Source: CAYTED01 sp964404075 (GTDB lineage: Bacteria > Patescibacteriota > Minisyncoccia > Moranbacterales > UBA1568). Taken from it: a stretch of 6,291 nt of DNA. The DNA lies in the NCBI GenBank assembly GCA_964404075.1, contig CAYOIM010000041.1:1-6291 (forward strand). The letters run 5' to 3'. Under the pieces are notes generated by a model. It was not told where the DNA came from. It did not search any database and saw nothing but the letters and a program-made list of their open reading frames with translations. A program made the position numbers and the translations under genes. Below are positions 1-5,114 of this stretch, piece after piece; position 1 is the first letter of the stretch, and the number at the start of each line of letters is the position of its first letter.

Positions 1-489
1 GAGGAGAAGGGATACATCGAGCGCACTTCGGAGGATCGAGGGATACTCCTTACCGGTGTGAATGCGGATTCGTTCATGAATGTGCCGGTGTTCGGCATGG
101 CGAATGCGGGCGCGGCGACGATGTTCGCCGATCAGTATGTGGAGGGGTACCTCCGCGTCTCGAAGCGCCTCGTGAAGGATCGCAATGTCTTCGCGGTGCA
201 GGTATCGGGGACTTCGATGAACAAAGCGAAAGTGAATGGGAAGTGTATCCAAAATGGGGATTTCATCCTCGTCGATGCCGAGACGAAGGAGTATCGCAAC
301 GGCGACCGCGTGCTCGTCGTCATCGACGGGCTCGCGACGGTGAAGACTTATCGGACGGTCGATGGCAAGACGATCGCCCTCATCCCAGAATCAACCGACA
401 AGATCCACAAACCCATTTTTCTCACACCGGAGGATAATTTCGTCATCAACGGGGTCGTTATCGATGTCCTCAAGATGCCGAAGGGTTGA
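1..489 (+). CDS. lexA: LexA-like SOS repressor, C-terminal part (cut by window edge)
   Basis: LexA represses DNA-damage genes and cleaves itself when activated by RecA filaments. The reading frame is open from base 1, so the start lies outside the window. The first residues, EEKGYIERTSEDRGI, match the end of the LexA winged-helix DNA-binding domain, which separates this protein from plain S24 peptidases. An Ala-Gly pair fitting the self-cleavage site lies at bases 106-111. The catalytic Ser (in SGTSM, codon at 214) and Lys (in ATVKTY, codon at 343) of the S24 dyad are both present. The loop after the Ser (SMNKAKVNGKCIQNGD) is about five residues longer than in E. coli LexA. The gene ends with TGA at 487-489. 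A GTG at 58 is an internal codon, not the start. The family is secure; that it is the genome's main SOS regulator is likely but inferred. Confidence 0.85.
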   Translation, partial: EEKGYIERTSEDRGILLTGVNADSFMNVPVFGMANAGAATMFADQYVEGYLRVSKRLVKDRNVFAVQVSGTSMNKAKVNGKCIQNGDFILVDAETKEYRNGDRVLVVIDGLATVKTYRTVDGKTIALIPESTDKIHKPIFLTPEDNFVINGVVIDVLKMPKG

Positions 490-497
490 CACCCCGC

Positions 498-524
498 TTG
501 TTAGAAAAAAATCCATGCTATAAT
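498..524 (+). promoter_or_regulatory. Promoter for the 21-codon micro-ORF
   Basis: A perfect -10 box TATAAT lies at 519-524, preceded by TG at 516-517 (the extended -10 arrangement TGnTATAAT). A TTGTTA at 498-503 could serve as the -35, with a short 15-base spacer. A perfect TTGACA at 486-491 overlaps the lexA stop codon but is too far away (27 bases) for ordinary use. Predicted transcription start is near 531, giving a leader of roughly 23 bases to the ATG at 554. Confidence 0.65.
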
Positions 525-553
525 ACGATCGTGTAAATAGTAACCTGACGCTT

Positions 554-619
554 ATGGCAAAGGGGAACAATGCGGAGAGAAAGGAAAAGAAAAAGCCGAA
601 GAAGAACAAGAAGAAGTAG
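554..619 (+). CDS. Lysine-rich 21-aa microprotein
   Basis: This very short ORF encodes MAKGNNAERKEKKKPKKNKK followed by one more lysine and TAG. Ten or more of its 21 residues are lysine and there is no hydrophobic core, so a free peptide would be disordered and strongly cationic, suited to binding nucleic acid or the ribosome. Support for its being real is contextual: a strong extended -10 promoter ends 29 bases upstream and a hairpin terminator begins nine bases after the stop, so the transcript holds little else. No clear Shine-Dalgarno precedes the ATG. I recall similar short MAKGN-type Lys-rich hypothetical proteins in bacteria but cannot confirm homology here. Alternatively the transcript could be a small RNA with a chance ORF. 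Function unknown. Confidence 0.55.
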   Translation: MAKGNNAERKEKKKPKKNKKK

Positions 620-627
620 CGGCAAGA

Positions 628-670
628 TGAAAGAACCGTCCTTTTCAGAAGAAGGCGGTTCTTTCATTTT
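628..670 (+). terminator. Rho-independent terminator after the micro-ORF
   Basis: A perfect 11-bp stem pairs 628-638 (TGAAAGAACCG) with 656-666 (CGGTTCTTTCA). A single bulged T at 639 and six more pairs (640-645 with 650-655, one G-T) extend it to a four-base CAGA loop. TTTT follows at 667-670. It closes the unit that begins at the promoter near 519 and separates it from the secD promoter at 686. Confidence 0.8.
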
Positions 671-685
671 CCTGGGGTGGCGCGT

Positions 686-714
686 TTGCTTGGGGGGAAA
701 ATACCCGTTATACT
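686..714 (+). promoter_or_regulatory. secD promoter, apparently leaderless
   Basis: TTGCTT (686-691) and TATACT (709-714) are separated by exactly 17 bases, the ideal sigma-70 spacing. Only seven bases lie between the -10 box and the ATG at 722, so transcription should begin at or next to the start codon. No Shine-Dalgarno sits in the usual window before the ATG, which agrees with a leaderless mRNA. Confidence 0.65.
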
Positions 715-721
715 GGCTCCT

Positions 722-2404
722 ATGAATATCCGTACGAAAATCCGCAATCAGTTCATCGCTGTCCTTTTCCTCGGGCTTTTTTGCGGCGTGATCGCGTATC
801 CGCAATCGATCCGGTTTTTCCCGTGGGGATTCGAGAAACTGAATGCCCTCAAGATTAATCTCGGACTCGACCTCCAGGGAGGCATCCATCTCGAGTACAA
901 GGCGGATGTTTCGGAGATTCCTTCGGAAAAAGTGACTGCGGCGTTGCAGGCGGCGGAGGCGGTGATCGAGCGGCGCGTGAACGCGTTTGGCGTGGGGGAG
1001 CCGCTCGTCCAGCTCTCGCGATCGGGTTCCGAGCATCGGATCATCGTCGAATTGCCGGGCGTGAAGGATATCGAACAGGCGAAGAAGATGATCAAGGAGA
1101 CGCCGTTTCTCGATTTTCGTGAGGAGGGCGAGCTCGATCCACAGGTGCAGGCGATGTTCGATCAGGCGAATGCGAAGGCGCTTGCCGAGGCGAATGAGAC
1201 ATTGGCGAAGGTGAAGAACGGCGGTGATTTCGAGGCGCTTGCCAAGGAATTTTCCGGCGATCCCGGATCCAAAGACAAGGGCGGCGATCTCGGTTTCGCG
1301 AAGAAAGGTACCTATGTCGCCTCTTTCGACGATGTCGTATTCAATCCGGATTTCCAGGACGGGACGATATGGTCCGAACTCGTCGAGAGCCAGTACGGGT
1401 GGCATATTGTGAGGAAACTGGAGGAGCGGGGCGAAGGTGATGCTCGCGAGGTGCGGGCGGAACATATTCTCTTCACCAAGCAATCGCCCGCGATGTATCC
1501 GGAGTTGAAGTTTAAGGCGACGGGACTCTCGGGGAAGAATCTGAAGGATGCTTTTGTTGATTTCCAGAGTCAGGGGGTGGGTGCGCCACAGATCGCCATC
1601 CGTTTCGACGATGAGGGGACGAAACTCTTCGCGGATATCACGAAGCGTAATATCGGCAAGCCCCTTGCTATCTATATCGATCAACAGCAGGTGACGGCAC
1701 CGACGATCCAGAATGAGATCGTAAACGGTCAGGCGGTCATCACGGGGAATTTCACCATGCAGTCAGCGAATGAACTCGTGAAGCGACTGAATGAAGGGGC
1801 GCTTCCGGTACCGATCACCAATGTGGGTCAGCAGAGTGTGGACGCATCGCTCGGGGAGAGTGCACTCCATGCGAGCCTTTTCGCCGGAGCGGTCGGACTT
1901 ATCGCGGTTGCGGTTTTCATGGTGCTTTTCTATCGGTTTCTCGGACTCATCGCGGTTTTCGCGCTTCTCCTGTACACGGCGATGCTCGTCACGATTTTCA
2001 AGCTCTCCATTTTCACGCCGTTTCCGATCACGATGACGCTCTCCGGTATCGCGGGATTCATCCTCTCGATCGGTATCGCGGTGGATGCGAATGTGCTCAT
2101 CTTCGAGCGGACACGCGAGGAATTGTCGTATGGGAAAAGCGTCGCGAAATCCCTCGTCGAAGGGTATCGTCGTGCCTGGCCGAGCATCCGCGACGGGCAT
2201 GTATCGACTCTCATCACGACGGTGATTCTCATCGGTTTCGGTACGGGATTCGTGAAGGGATTCGCGGTCATTCTCGCGCTCGGCGTGCTCCTCTCACTCT
2301 TTACGGCCGTGGTGCTGGTGCGGGTCACGACGAGATTCCTCATCAGGGATTGGTTCGAGAACAAGCAGGCATGGCTCGTCGCCCCGAAAAAGCTTCTCGA
2401 ATAA
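722..2404 (+). CDS. secD: Protein translocase subunit SecD with parvulin-like insertion
   Basis: SecD works with SecF in the inner membrane and uses the proton gradient to help pull exported proteins off SecYEG. The protein has 560 residues. TM1 is at about 11-27, then the family motif LGLDLQGG (47-54), the first part of the extracytoplasmic P1 domain (about 60-135), an inserted parvulin-like segment (about 158-251), and the rest of P1 from TGLSGKNL (267-274). Five further TM helices lie at about 385-535. The conserved proton-path Asp is in GIAVDANVLIFERTREEL (Asp455). I chose ATG 722 because it starts just before TM1 and fits the promoter; a GTG at 677 in the same frame lies upstream of that promoter. 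secF follows after 44 bases, so the two are probably one operon. Identity is secure; isomerase activity of the insert is inferred. Confidence 0.95.
   Translation: MNIRTKIRNQFIAVLFLGLFCGVIAYPQSIRFFPWGFEKLNALKINLGLDLQGGIHLEYKADVSEIPSEKVTAALQAAEAVIERRVNAFGVGEPLVQLSRSGSEHRIIVELPGVKDIEQAKKMIKETPFLDFREEGELDPQVQAMFDQANAKALAEANETLAKVKNGGDFEALAKEFSGDPGSKDKGGDLGFAKKGTYVASFDDVVFNPDFQDGTIWSELVESQYGWHIVRKLEERGEGDAREVRAEHILFTKQSPAMYPELKFKATGLSGKNLKDAFVDFQSQGVGAPQIAIRFDDEGTKLFADITKRNIGKPLAIYIDQQQVTAPTIQNEIVNGQAVITGNFTMQSANELVKRLNEGALPVPITNVGQQSVDASLGESALHASLFAGAVGLIAVAVFMVLFYRFLGLIAVFALLLYTAMLVTIFKLSIFTPFPITMTLSGIAGFILSIGIAVDANVLIFERTREELSYGKSVAKSLVEGYRRAWPSIRDGHVSTLITTVILIGFGTGFVKGFAVILALGVLLSLFTAVVLVRVTTRFLIRDWFENKQAWLVAPKKLLE
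1193..1474 (+). other. Parvulin-type prolyl isomerase segment inside SecD, motifs permuted
   Basis: Residues 158-251 of SecD carry parvulin (PpiC/SurA rotamase) hallmarks: DFEALAKEFSGDPGS (169-183), KGGDLGF (186-192), a helix around SFDDVVF (201-207) and QYGWHIVRKLEER (224-236). The strand that normally opens a parvulin, with consensus ARHILV, appears instead at the end as VRAEHILF (244-251). Compared with Pin1, His248 and His228 match the two active-site histidines, Asp180 falls at the Cys113 position and Phe202 at Phe134, while Met130 is replaced by Tyr198. The segment lies in the extracytoplasmic P1 domain, where emerging chains could be contacted. I read it as a circularly permuted parvulin. 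A truncated tandem pair is the alternative. Confidence 0.75.
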
Positions 2405-2410
2405 GTGTCC

Positions 2411-2438
2411 CGTATCTATTATCCAATATCTAGTATCT
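2411..2438. repeat. Iterated TATCT words in the secD-secF spacer
   Basis: The 44-base spacer between secD and secF is AT-rich, unlike the GC-rich genes on either side. It contains TATCT three times (2413-2417, 2427-2431, 2434-2438), with the related word TTATCC between the first two. It holds no clear ribosome binding site and no terminator, which fits read-through from secD into secF. Confidence 0.4.
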
Positions 2439-2448
2439 GCTTTCAAAT

Positions 2449-3345
2449 ATGCTTCAGATTATCCAGAAAAGAAAATACGCGTATTGGTTCTCCGGTATCC
2501 TCACGACTGCGAGTATCGTCATCCTCATCGTGTGGGGACTCCGACTCGGCATCGATTTCAAGGGCGGGACGCTCATGGAGATCCGCTTCGCGAAGGATCC
2601 GGCGCCGCAGGCGGTGGAAGTGTCGGACGCACTCTCCGGCATCGACCTTCGGAGTCTCACGGTACAGCCGACCGAAGAGCGGGGAATGATCCTTCGCTAC
2701 CTCGCCTCGGATGAGAATACGAATGATGCGGTGCTCGTGAAGCTGAAAGAAATCGATCCGGATGTCGCACAGCTCCGGACGGATTTCATCGGTGCATCGG
2801 TATCGGATCAGATCAAGTGGAACGCATTGGAAGGGATCATCCTCTCCATAGTCGCCATCGCGGCGTATATCGCTTGGGCATTCCGTCGCGTGTCGCGACC
2901 GATCGCGTCGTGGGAATACGGACTTGGCGCAGTCATCGCGCTCGCTCATGACATCCTCGTCGTCATCGGATTTTTCGTCCTCCTCGGTCGGTTTTACGAG
3001 ATCGAAGTCGGCGTACCGTTCGTGGCGGCGCTTCTCACCATACTTGGGTATTCGGTGAATGACACCATCGTGGTGTATGATCGTATTAGAGAGAACCTGC
3101 AACGATCGGTCGCAGGGAAGGAAGATTTCGAAGTGACTGTGAACCGATCCCTCAATGAAACCCTCGGGCGATCGATCAACACTTCCCTTACGGTGGTCAT
3201 CGTGCTTGTCGCGATCACTTTTTTCGGTGGGGAGAGCATCCGCTGGTTCGGCGCGGCGCTCCTCGCGGGCGTCTTCTTCGGCACCTATTCCTCTATCTAT
3301 ATCGCTTCCGCCCTCATCGTGACACGGTACAGGATGAAGAAATAA
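2449..3345 (+). CDS. secF: Protein translocase subunit SecF
   Basis: SecF is the partner of SecD in the inner membrane SecDF complex. The 298-residue protein is a typical stand-alone SecF length. TM1 is at about 12-31, followed by the family motif LGIDFKGGTLMEI (33-45) and a short P4 extracytoplasmic domain (about 46-120). Five further TM helices begin near 128. Conserved features are ALAHDILVV (164-172), LGYSVNDTIVVYDRIREN (199-216), whose Asp205 matches the functionally important membrane Asp of E. coli SecF, and GRSINTSL (240-247). The start is ATG 2449, 44 bases after secD; no good Shine-Dalgarno precedes it, so translation may depend on coupling or an atypical mechanism. The SecF has no insertion comparable to that in SecD. 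Confidence 0.95.
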   Translation: MLQIIQKRKYAYWFSGILTTASIVILIVWGLRLGIDFKGGTLMEIRFAKDPAPQAVEVSDALSGIDLRSLTVQPTEERGMILRYLASDENTNDAVLVKLKEIDPDVAQLRTDFIGASVSDQIKWNALEGIILSIVAIAAYIAWAFRRVSRPIASWEYGLGAVIALAHDILVVIGFFVLLGRFYEIEVGVPFVAALLTILGYSVNDTIVVYDRIRENLQRSVAGKEDFEVTVNRSLNETLGRSINTSLTVVIVLVAITFFGGESIRWFGAALLAGVFFGTYSSIYIASALIVTRYRMKK

Positions 3346-3347
3346 TA

Positions 3348-3446
3348 CTACGAATTACGAATCCAACTACGAATATACAAATGATGTTGCTTCGGGGAGT
3401 AGAGGGATGAGGATTCATATATTTGTAAAAGATTTGTAATTTGTAG
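3348..3446 (+). repeat. 26-bp imperfect inverted repeat ending in the next gene's RBS
   Basis: Bases 3348-3363 pair with 3431-3446 over 16 uninterrupted positions, two of them G-T. After a small internal loop (3364-3367 opposite 3428-3430), 3368-3377 pair with 3418-3427 over ten more positions, one of them G-T. The apical loop is 40 bases (3378-3417). The left arm is built from the word ACGAAT and the right arm from ATTTGT, so the arms differ by changes that RNA pairing tolerates. The right foot includes the first two bases of the AGGAGA ribosome binding site at 3445-3450. There is no T-tract, so it is not a standard terminator. Confidence 0.75.
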
Positions 3447-3450
3447 GAGA
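3445..3450 (+). promoter_or_regulatory. Shine-Dalgarno site AGGAGA of the 98-aa gene
   Basis: AGGAGA lies seven bases before ATG 3458. It is one of the few clear Shine-Dalgarno sites in the window and fixes the start of the 98-aa gene. Its first two bases form the foot of the long inverted repeat at 3348-3446, so folding could affect ribosome access. Confidence 0.75.
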
Positions 3451-3457
3451 AATTTTT

Positions 3458-3754
3458 ATGAAGTGGAACCCGTTCAAAAAAGATGATGAGAAGGAAATCG
3501 ACCTCGAGGCAAAGCTCGCGGCTCTGCCGGGTGCGCCGGATATGAGCAAGATGAATTTCATGCAGAGGATGGCGATGAAGAAATTTCTCAAGATGAGTCC
3601 GGAGGAACAGCGGAAGATGGCGGCGAAGATGATGACGCCGAAGAATGTGGAGAAGAACAAGGATGAAATCCTCGCGGGACTGGAGAAGATGCGTGCGTCC
3701 CGGCAGATTTCTGATGATCAGTATCGTTTGGCGAAGAAGAAACTGGGACTTTAG
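3458..3754 (+). CDS. Conserved-looking hypothetical protein, Met-rich, 98 aa
   Basis: I do not recognise a named family. The start is secure because of the AGGAGA seven bases upstream. The protein opens with a basic MKWNPFKK and an acidic patch. Residues about 28-60 form a Met-rich amphipathic helical region (DMSKMNFMQRMAMKKFLKM, then KMAAKMM), and 11 of 98 residues are methionine. The end (about 71-98, LAGLEKMRASRQISDDQYRLAKKKLGL) resembles the short C-terminal SHOCT-type motif, in which a helix with a charged-residue pattern is followed by an I-(S/T)-D-(D/E)-(Q/E)-(Y/F) turn and a basic helix. There is no signal peptide or TM segment, so it is probably cytoplasmic. It follows secF in the same direction, which hints at a link to export or membranes, but only by position. 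Function unknown. Confidence 0.8.
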   Translation: MKWNPFKKDDEKEIDLEAKLAALPGAPDMSKMNFMQRMAMKKFLKMSPEEQRKMAAKMMTPKNVEKNKDEILAGLEKMRASRQISDDQYRLAKKKLGL

Positions 3755-3765
3755 AGGAGTATTTT

Positions 3766-3790
3766 GTATTTCGTATTGCGTATTTCGTAT
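3766..3790 (+). repeat. Direct repeat of GTATTTCGTAT before tyrS
   Basis: An exact 11-base word GTATTTCGTAT occurs at 3766-3776 and again at 3780-3790, separated by TGC. The second copy runs directly into the tyrS -10 box. The copies are 14 bases apart start to start, so they do not lie on the same helix face as a classical 10- or 20-base operator pair would. Confidence 0.7.
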
Positions 3791-3795
3791 ATAAT
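3790..3795 (+). promoter_or_regulatory. tyrS -10 box, probably leaderless start
   Basis: A perfect TATAAT lies at 3790-3795, eight bases before the tyrS ATG at 3804, placing the predicted transcription start within a base or two of the start codon. A convincing -35 at 17 bases is missing; TTGTAT at 3764-3769 has a 20-base spacer. The GAGGGG at 3798-3802 is too close to the ATG to act as a normal Shine-Dalgarno and would probably not be transcribed. Confidence 0.55.
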
Positions 3796-3803
3796 AGAGG
3801 GGT

Positions 3804-5006
3804 ATGATTGAACAGGAACAAAAAATTGATGAAGTATTGGATCGAGGGACAATCGTTTCGATTCTTCCAGACAAGGATGCTTTTCGTGCGAAATTGCTCG
3901 CCGGGGAGAAACTCCGCTTCTATATCGGCTTCGATGCCACGGCGCCGACACTGCATCTCAGTCATGCGAAGAACATCATGCTCCTTGAGAAGTTCCGAAA
4001 GCTCGGTCATGAGGTCATCGTCCTCTTTGGGGATTTCACGGCGCGTATCGGGGATCCGACCGGAGAGAAGTCGGCTCGCAAACAATTGACTCGTGAAGAG
4101 GTGTTGAAGAATGTCGAGGCATGGCGACTATTGATTAAGCCCCTCATGGATTTCGATGCCAAGGAGAATCCACCGCAGATCAAATTCAATCACGATTGGC
4201 TTTCGAAGATGTCTTTCGAGGATGTGATTTCGCTCGCTTCGAATTTCACCGTTCAGCAGATGCTCGAACGCGATATGTTCGAGAAGCGAATCGCGGCAGG
4301 AGAGCCCGTACATCTCCATGAGTTCCTGTATCCACTCATGCAGGGCTATGACAGCGTCGCGATGGGCGTCGATGTGGAACTCTGCGGAACGGATCAGACT
4401 TTCAATGCACTCGCTGGACGGACATTATTGAAAAAATTAAAGGGCAAAGAAAAATTCGTCGTGACACTCACGCTTATGGAGAATCCCGTGACGGGTGAGC
4501 TCATGTCGAAGAGCAAGGGAACGGGCATTTTCCTCGATGCGACCGCGAATGAGAAATTCGGACAGGTCATGGCTCAGCCGGACGAGATGACGAAAGTTCT
4601 CCTCGTGAACTGCACCCTGCTTCCACTGCCGGAAATCGATGATATCATGCAGGCGGAGAATCCGCGCGATGCGAAAGTGCGATTGGCGAAAGAGATCGTT
4701 ACCATCTATCACGGGGCGGAGGAGGCGGAGAAAGCAGAGCGGTATTTCATCGATACCTTTTCGAAGAAACAGATCCCTCTCGATATCGCCGAGGTGTCTG
4801 TTGCCGAAGGGGAGAAATTGCTCGATGTAATTGTCCGTGCCGGATTCGCTGAGAGTAAGGGTGATGCGAGGCGGAAAATCGAGCAGGGTGGCGTGGAGAT
4901 CGGTGGCGAACGTGTAACGGATTTCAATGCAGTGGTCACTTCGGATCAGAACGAAACTGTCCTCAAAGTCGGTAAAAAGGATTTCGTGAAAATCATTATT
5001 GAGTAG
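3804..5006 (+). CDS. tyrS: Tyrosyl-tRNA synthetase
   Basis: This class Ic enzyme charges tRNA-Tyr with tyrosine using ATP, in the cytoplasm. At 400 residues it has normal length. The catalytic domain begins near residue 35 with FYIGFDATAPTLHLSH, so the HIGH signature is HLSH (51-54) with Ser replacing the usual Gly. FGDFTARIGDPTGE (75-88) and YPLMQGYDSVAM (176-187) with DVELCGTDQ (190-198) form the tyrosine and adenylate pocket. The KMSKS loop reads LMSKS (233-237), and an S4-type tRNA-binding domain fills the last 60 or so residues (GFAESKGDARRKIEQGGV). The start is ATG 3804, just after a TATAAT box. The gene ends at TAG and is followed by a palindrome and a terminator. Identity is secure. 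The two signature substitutions are unusual, but the surrounding motifs are intact, so I expect an active enzyme. Confidence 0.95.
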   Translation: MIEQEQKIDEVLDRGTIVSILPDKDAFRAKLLAGEKLRFYIGFDATAPTLHLSHAKNIMLLEKFRKLGHEVIVLFGDFTARIGDPTGEKSARKQLTREEVLKNVEAWRLLIKPLMDFDAKENPPQIKFNHDWLSKMSFEDVISLASNFTVQQMLERDMFEKRIAAGEPVHLHEFLYPLMQGYDSVAMGVDVELCGTDQTFNALAGRTLLKKLKGKEKFVVTLTLMENPVTGELMSKSKGTGIFLDATANEKFGQVMAQPDEMTKVLLVNCTLLPLPEIDDIMQAENPRDAKVRLAKEIVTIYHGAEEAEKAERYFIDTFSKKQIPLDIAEVSVAEGEKLLDVIVRAGFAESKGDARRKIEQGGVEIGGERVTDFNAVVTSDQNETVLKVGKKDFVKIIIE

Positions 5007-5052
5007 AAATTCAGCGGACGCACCGCCCGCAGGCACAGCGACCGTTGAATTT
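5007..5052 (+). repeat. Palindromic element directly after the tyrS stop codon
   Basis: An 11-bp stem pairs 5007-5017 (AAATTCAGCGG) with 5042-5052 (CCGTTGAATTT), with one G-T. Inside it, after an A-A mismatch, CGC (5019-5021) pairs with GCG (5038-5040). After a three-by-three internal loop, GCC (5025-5027) pairs with GGC (5032-5034) around a CGCA loop. It is GC-rich at the tip and begins at the base after the stop codon. No T-run follows, so it is not a classical terminator. It resembles an extragenic palindrome (REP-like) or mRNA 3' end structure. Confidence 0.6.
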
Positions 5053-5082
5053 CTTCACGATGCGTTTTGTTTTCAAATAAAA

Positions 5083-5110
5083 AAGAAGGGGCGCGTTGCG
5101 TCCCTTTTTG
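5083..5110 (+). terminator. Bidirectional terminator between tyrS and the convergent gene
   Basis: A 12-bp stem pairs 5083-5094 with 5098-5109 around a GTT loop, with two G-T pairs. Its core is GGGGCGC against GCGTCCC. The plus strand ends in a T-run (5105-5109), and the minus strand has its own T-rich tail just beyond the stem (complement of the A-run at 5078-5084). It can therefore stop tyrS on one side and the minus-strand gene ending at 5115 on the other. Confidence 0.75.
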
Positions 5111-5114
5111 GTTG

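Noticed and set aside
487..489. Recoding of TGA as glycine or tryptophan (as in some Patescibacteria lineages)
   Set aside because: Read-through at 487 adds only a few residues before TAG. TGA also ends the membrane protein, the HhH protein and the minus-strand gene at sensible places, and no internal TGA is needed in SecD, SecF or TyrRS.
677..721. A GTG-started extension of SecD by 15 residues
   Set aside because: It lies upstream of and across the predicted secD promoter, and the added residues match nothing in SecD. ATG 722 starts just before TM1.
518..1684. A 388-codon open frame on the minus strand across secD
   Set aside because: It is opposite a certain secD and the translation is Arg- and Leu-rich with no domain, typical of an antisense shadow in GC-rich coding DNA.
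2443..3102. A 219-codon open frame on the minus strand across secF
   Set aside because: It is a shadow of secF, very rich in Arg, Asp and Glu, with no start signals.
3387..3421. A promoter for the 98-aa gene using TTGCTT at 3387
   Set aside because: No reasonable -10 box lies 16-18 bases downstream; the nearest AT-rich match is too far. The gene may be read from secDF.
4437..5036. A 199-codon open frame on the minus strand across the end of tyrS
   Set aside because: It overlaps the S4 end of TyrRS and runs through the palindrome at 5007-5052. No ribosome binding site or recognisable motif.
5007..5110. A tRNA or other known structured RNA gene after tyrS
   Set aside because: The hairpins do not form a cloverleaf and there is no CCA end or T-loop consensus. 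A palindrome plus terminator explains the region better.
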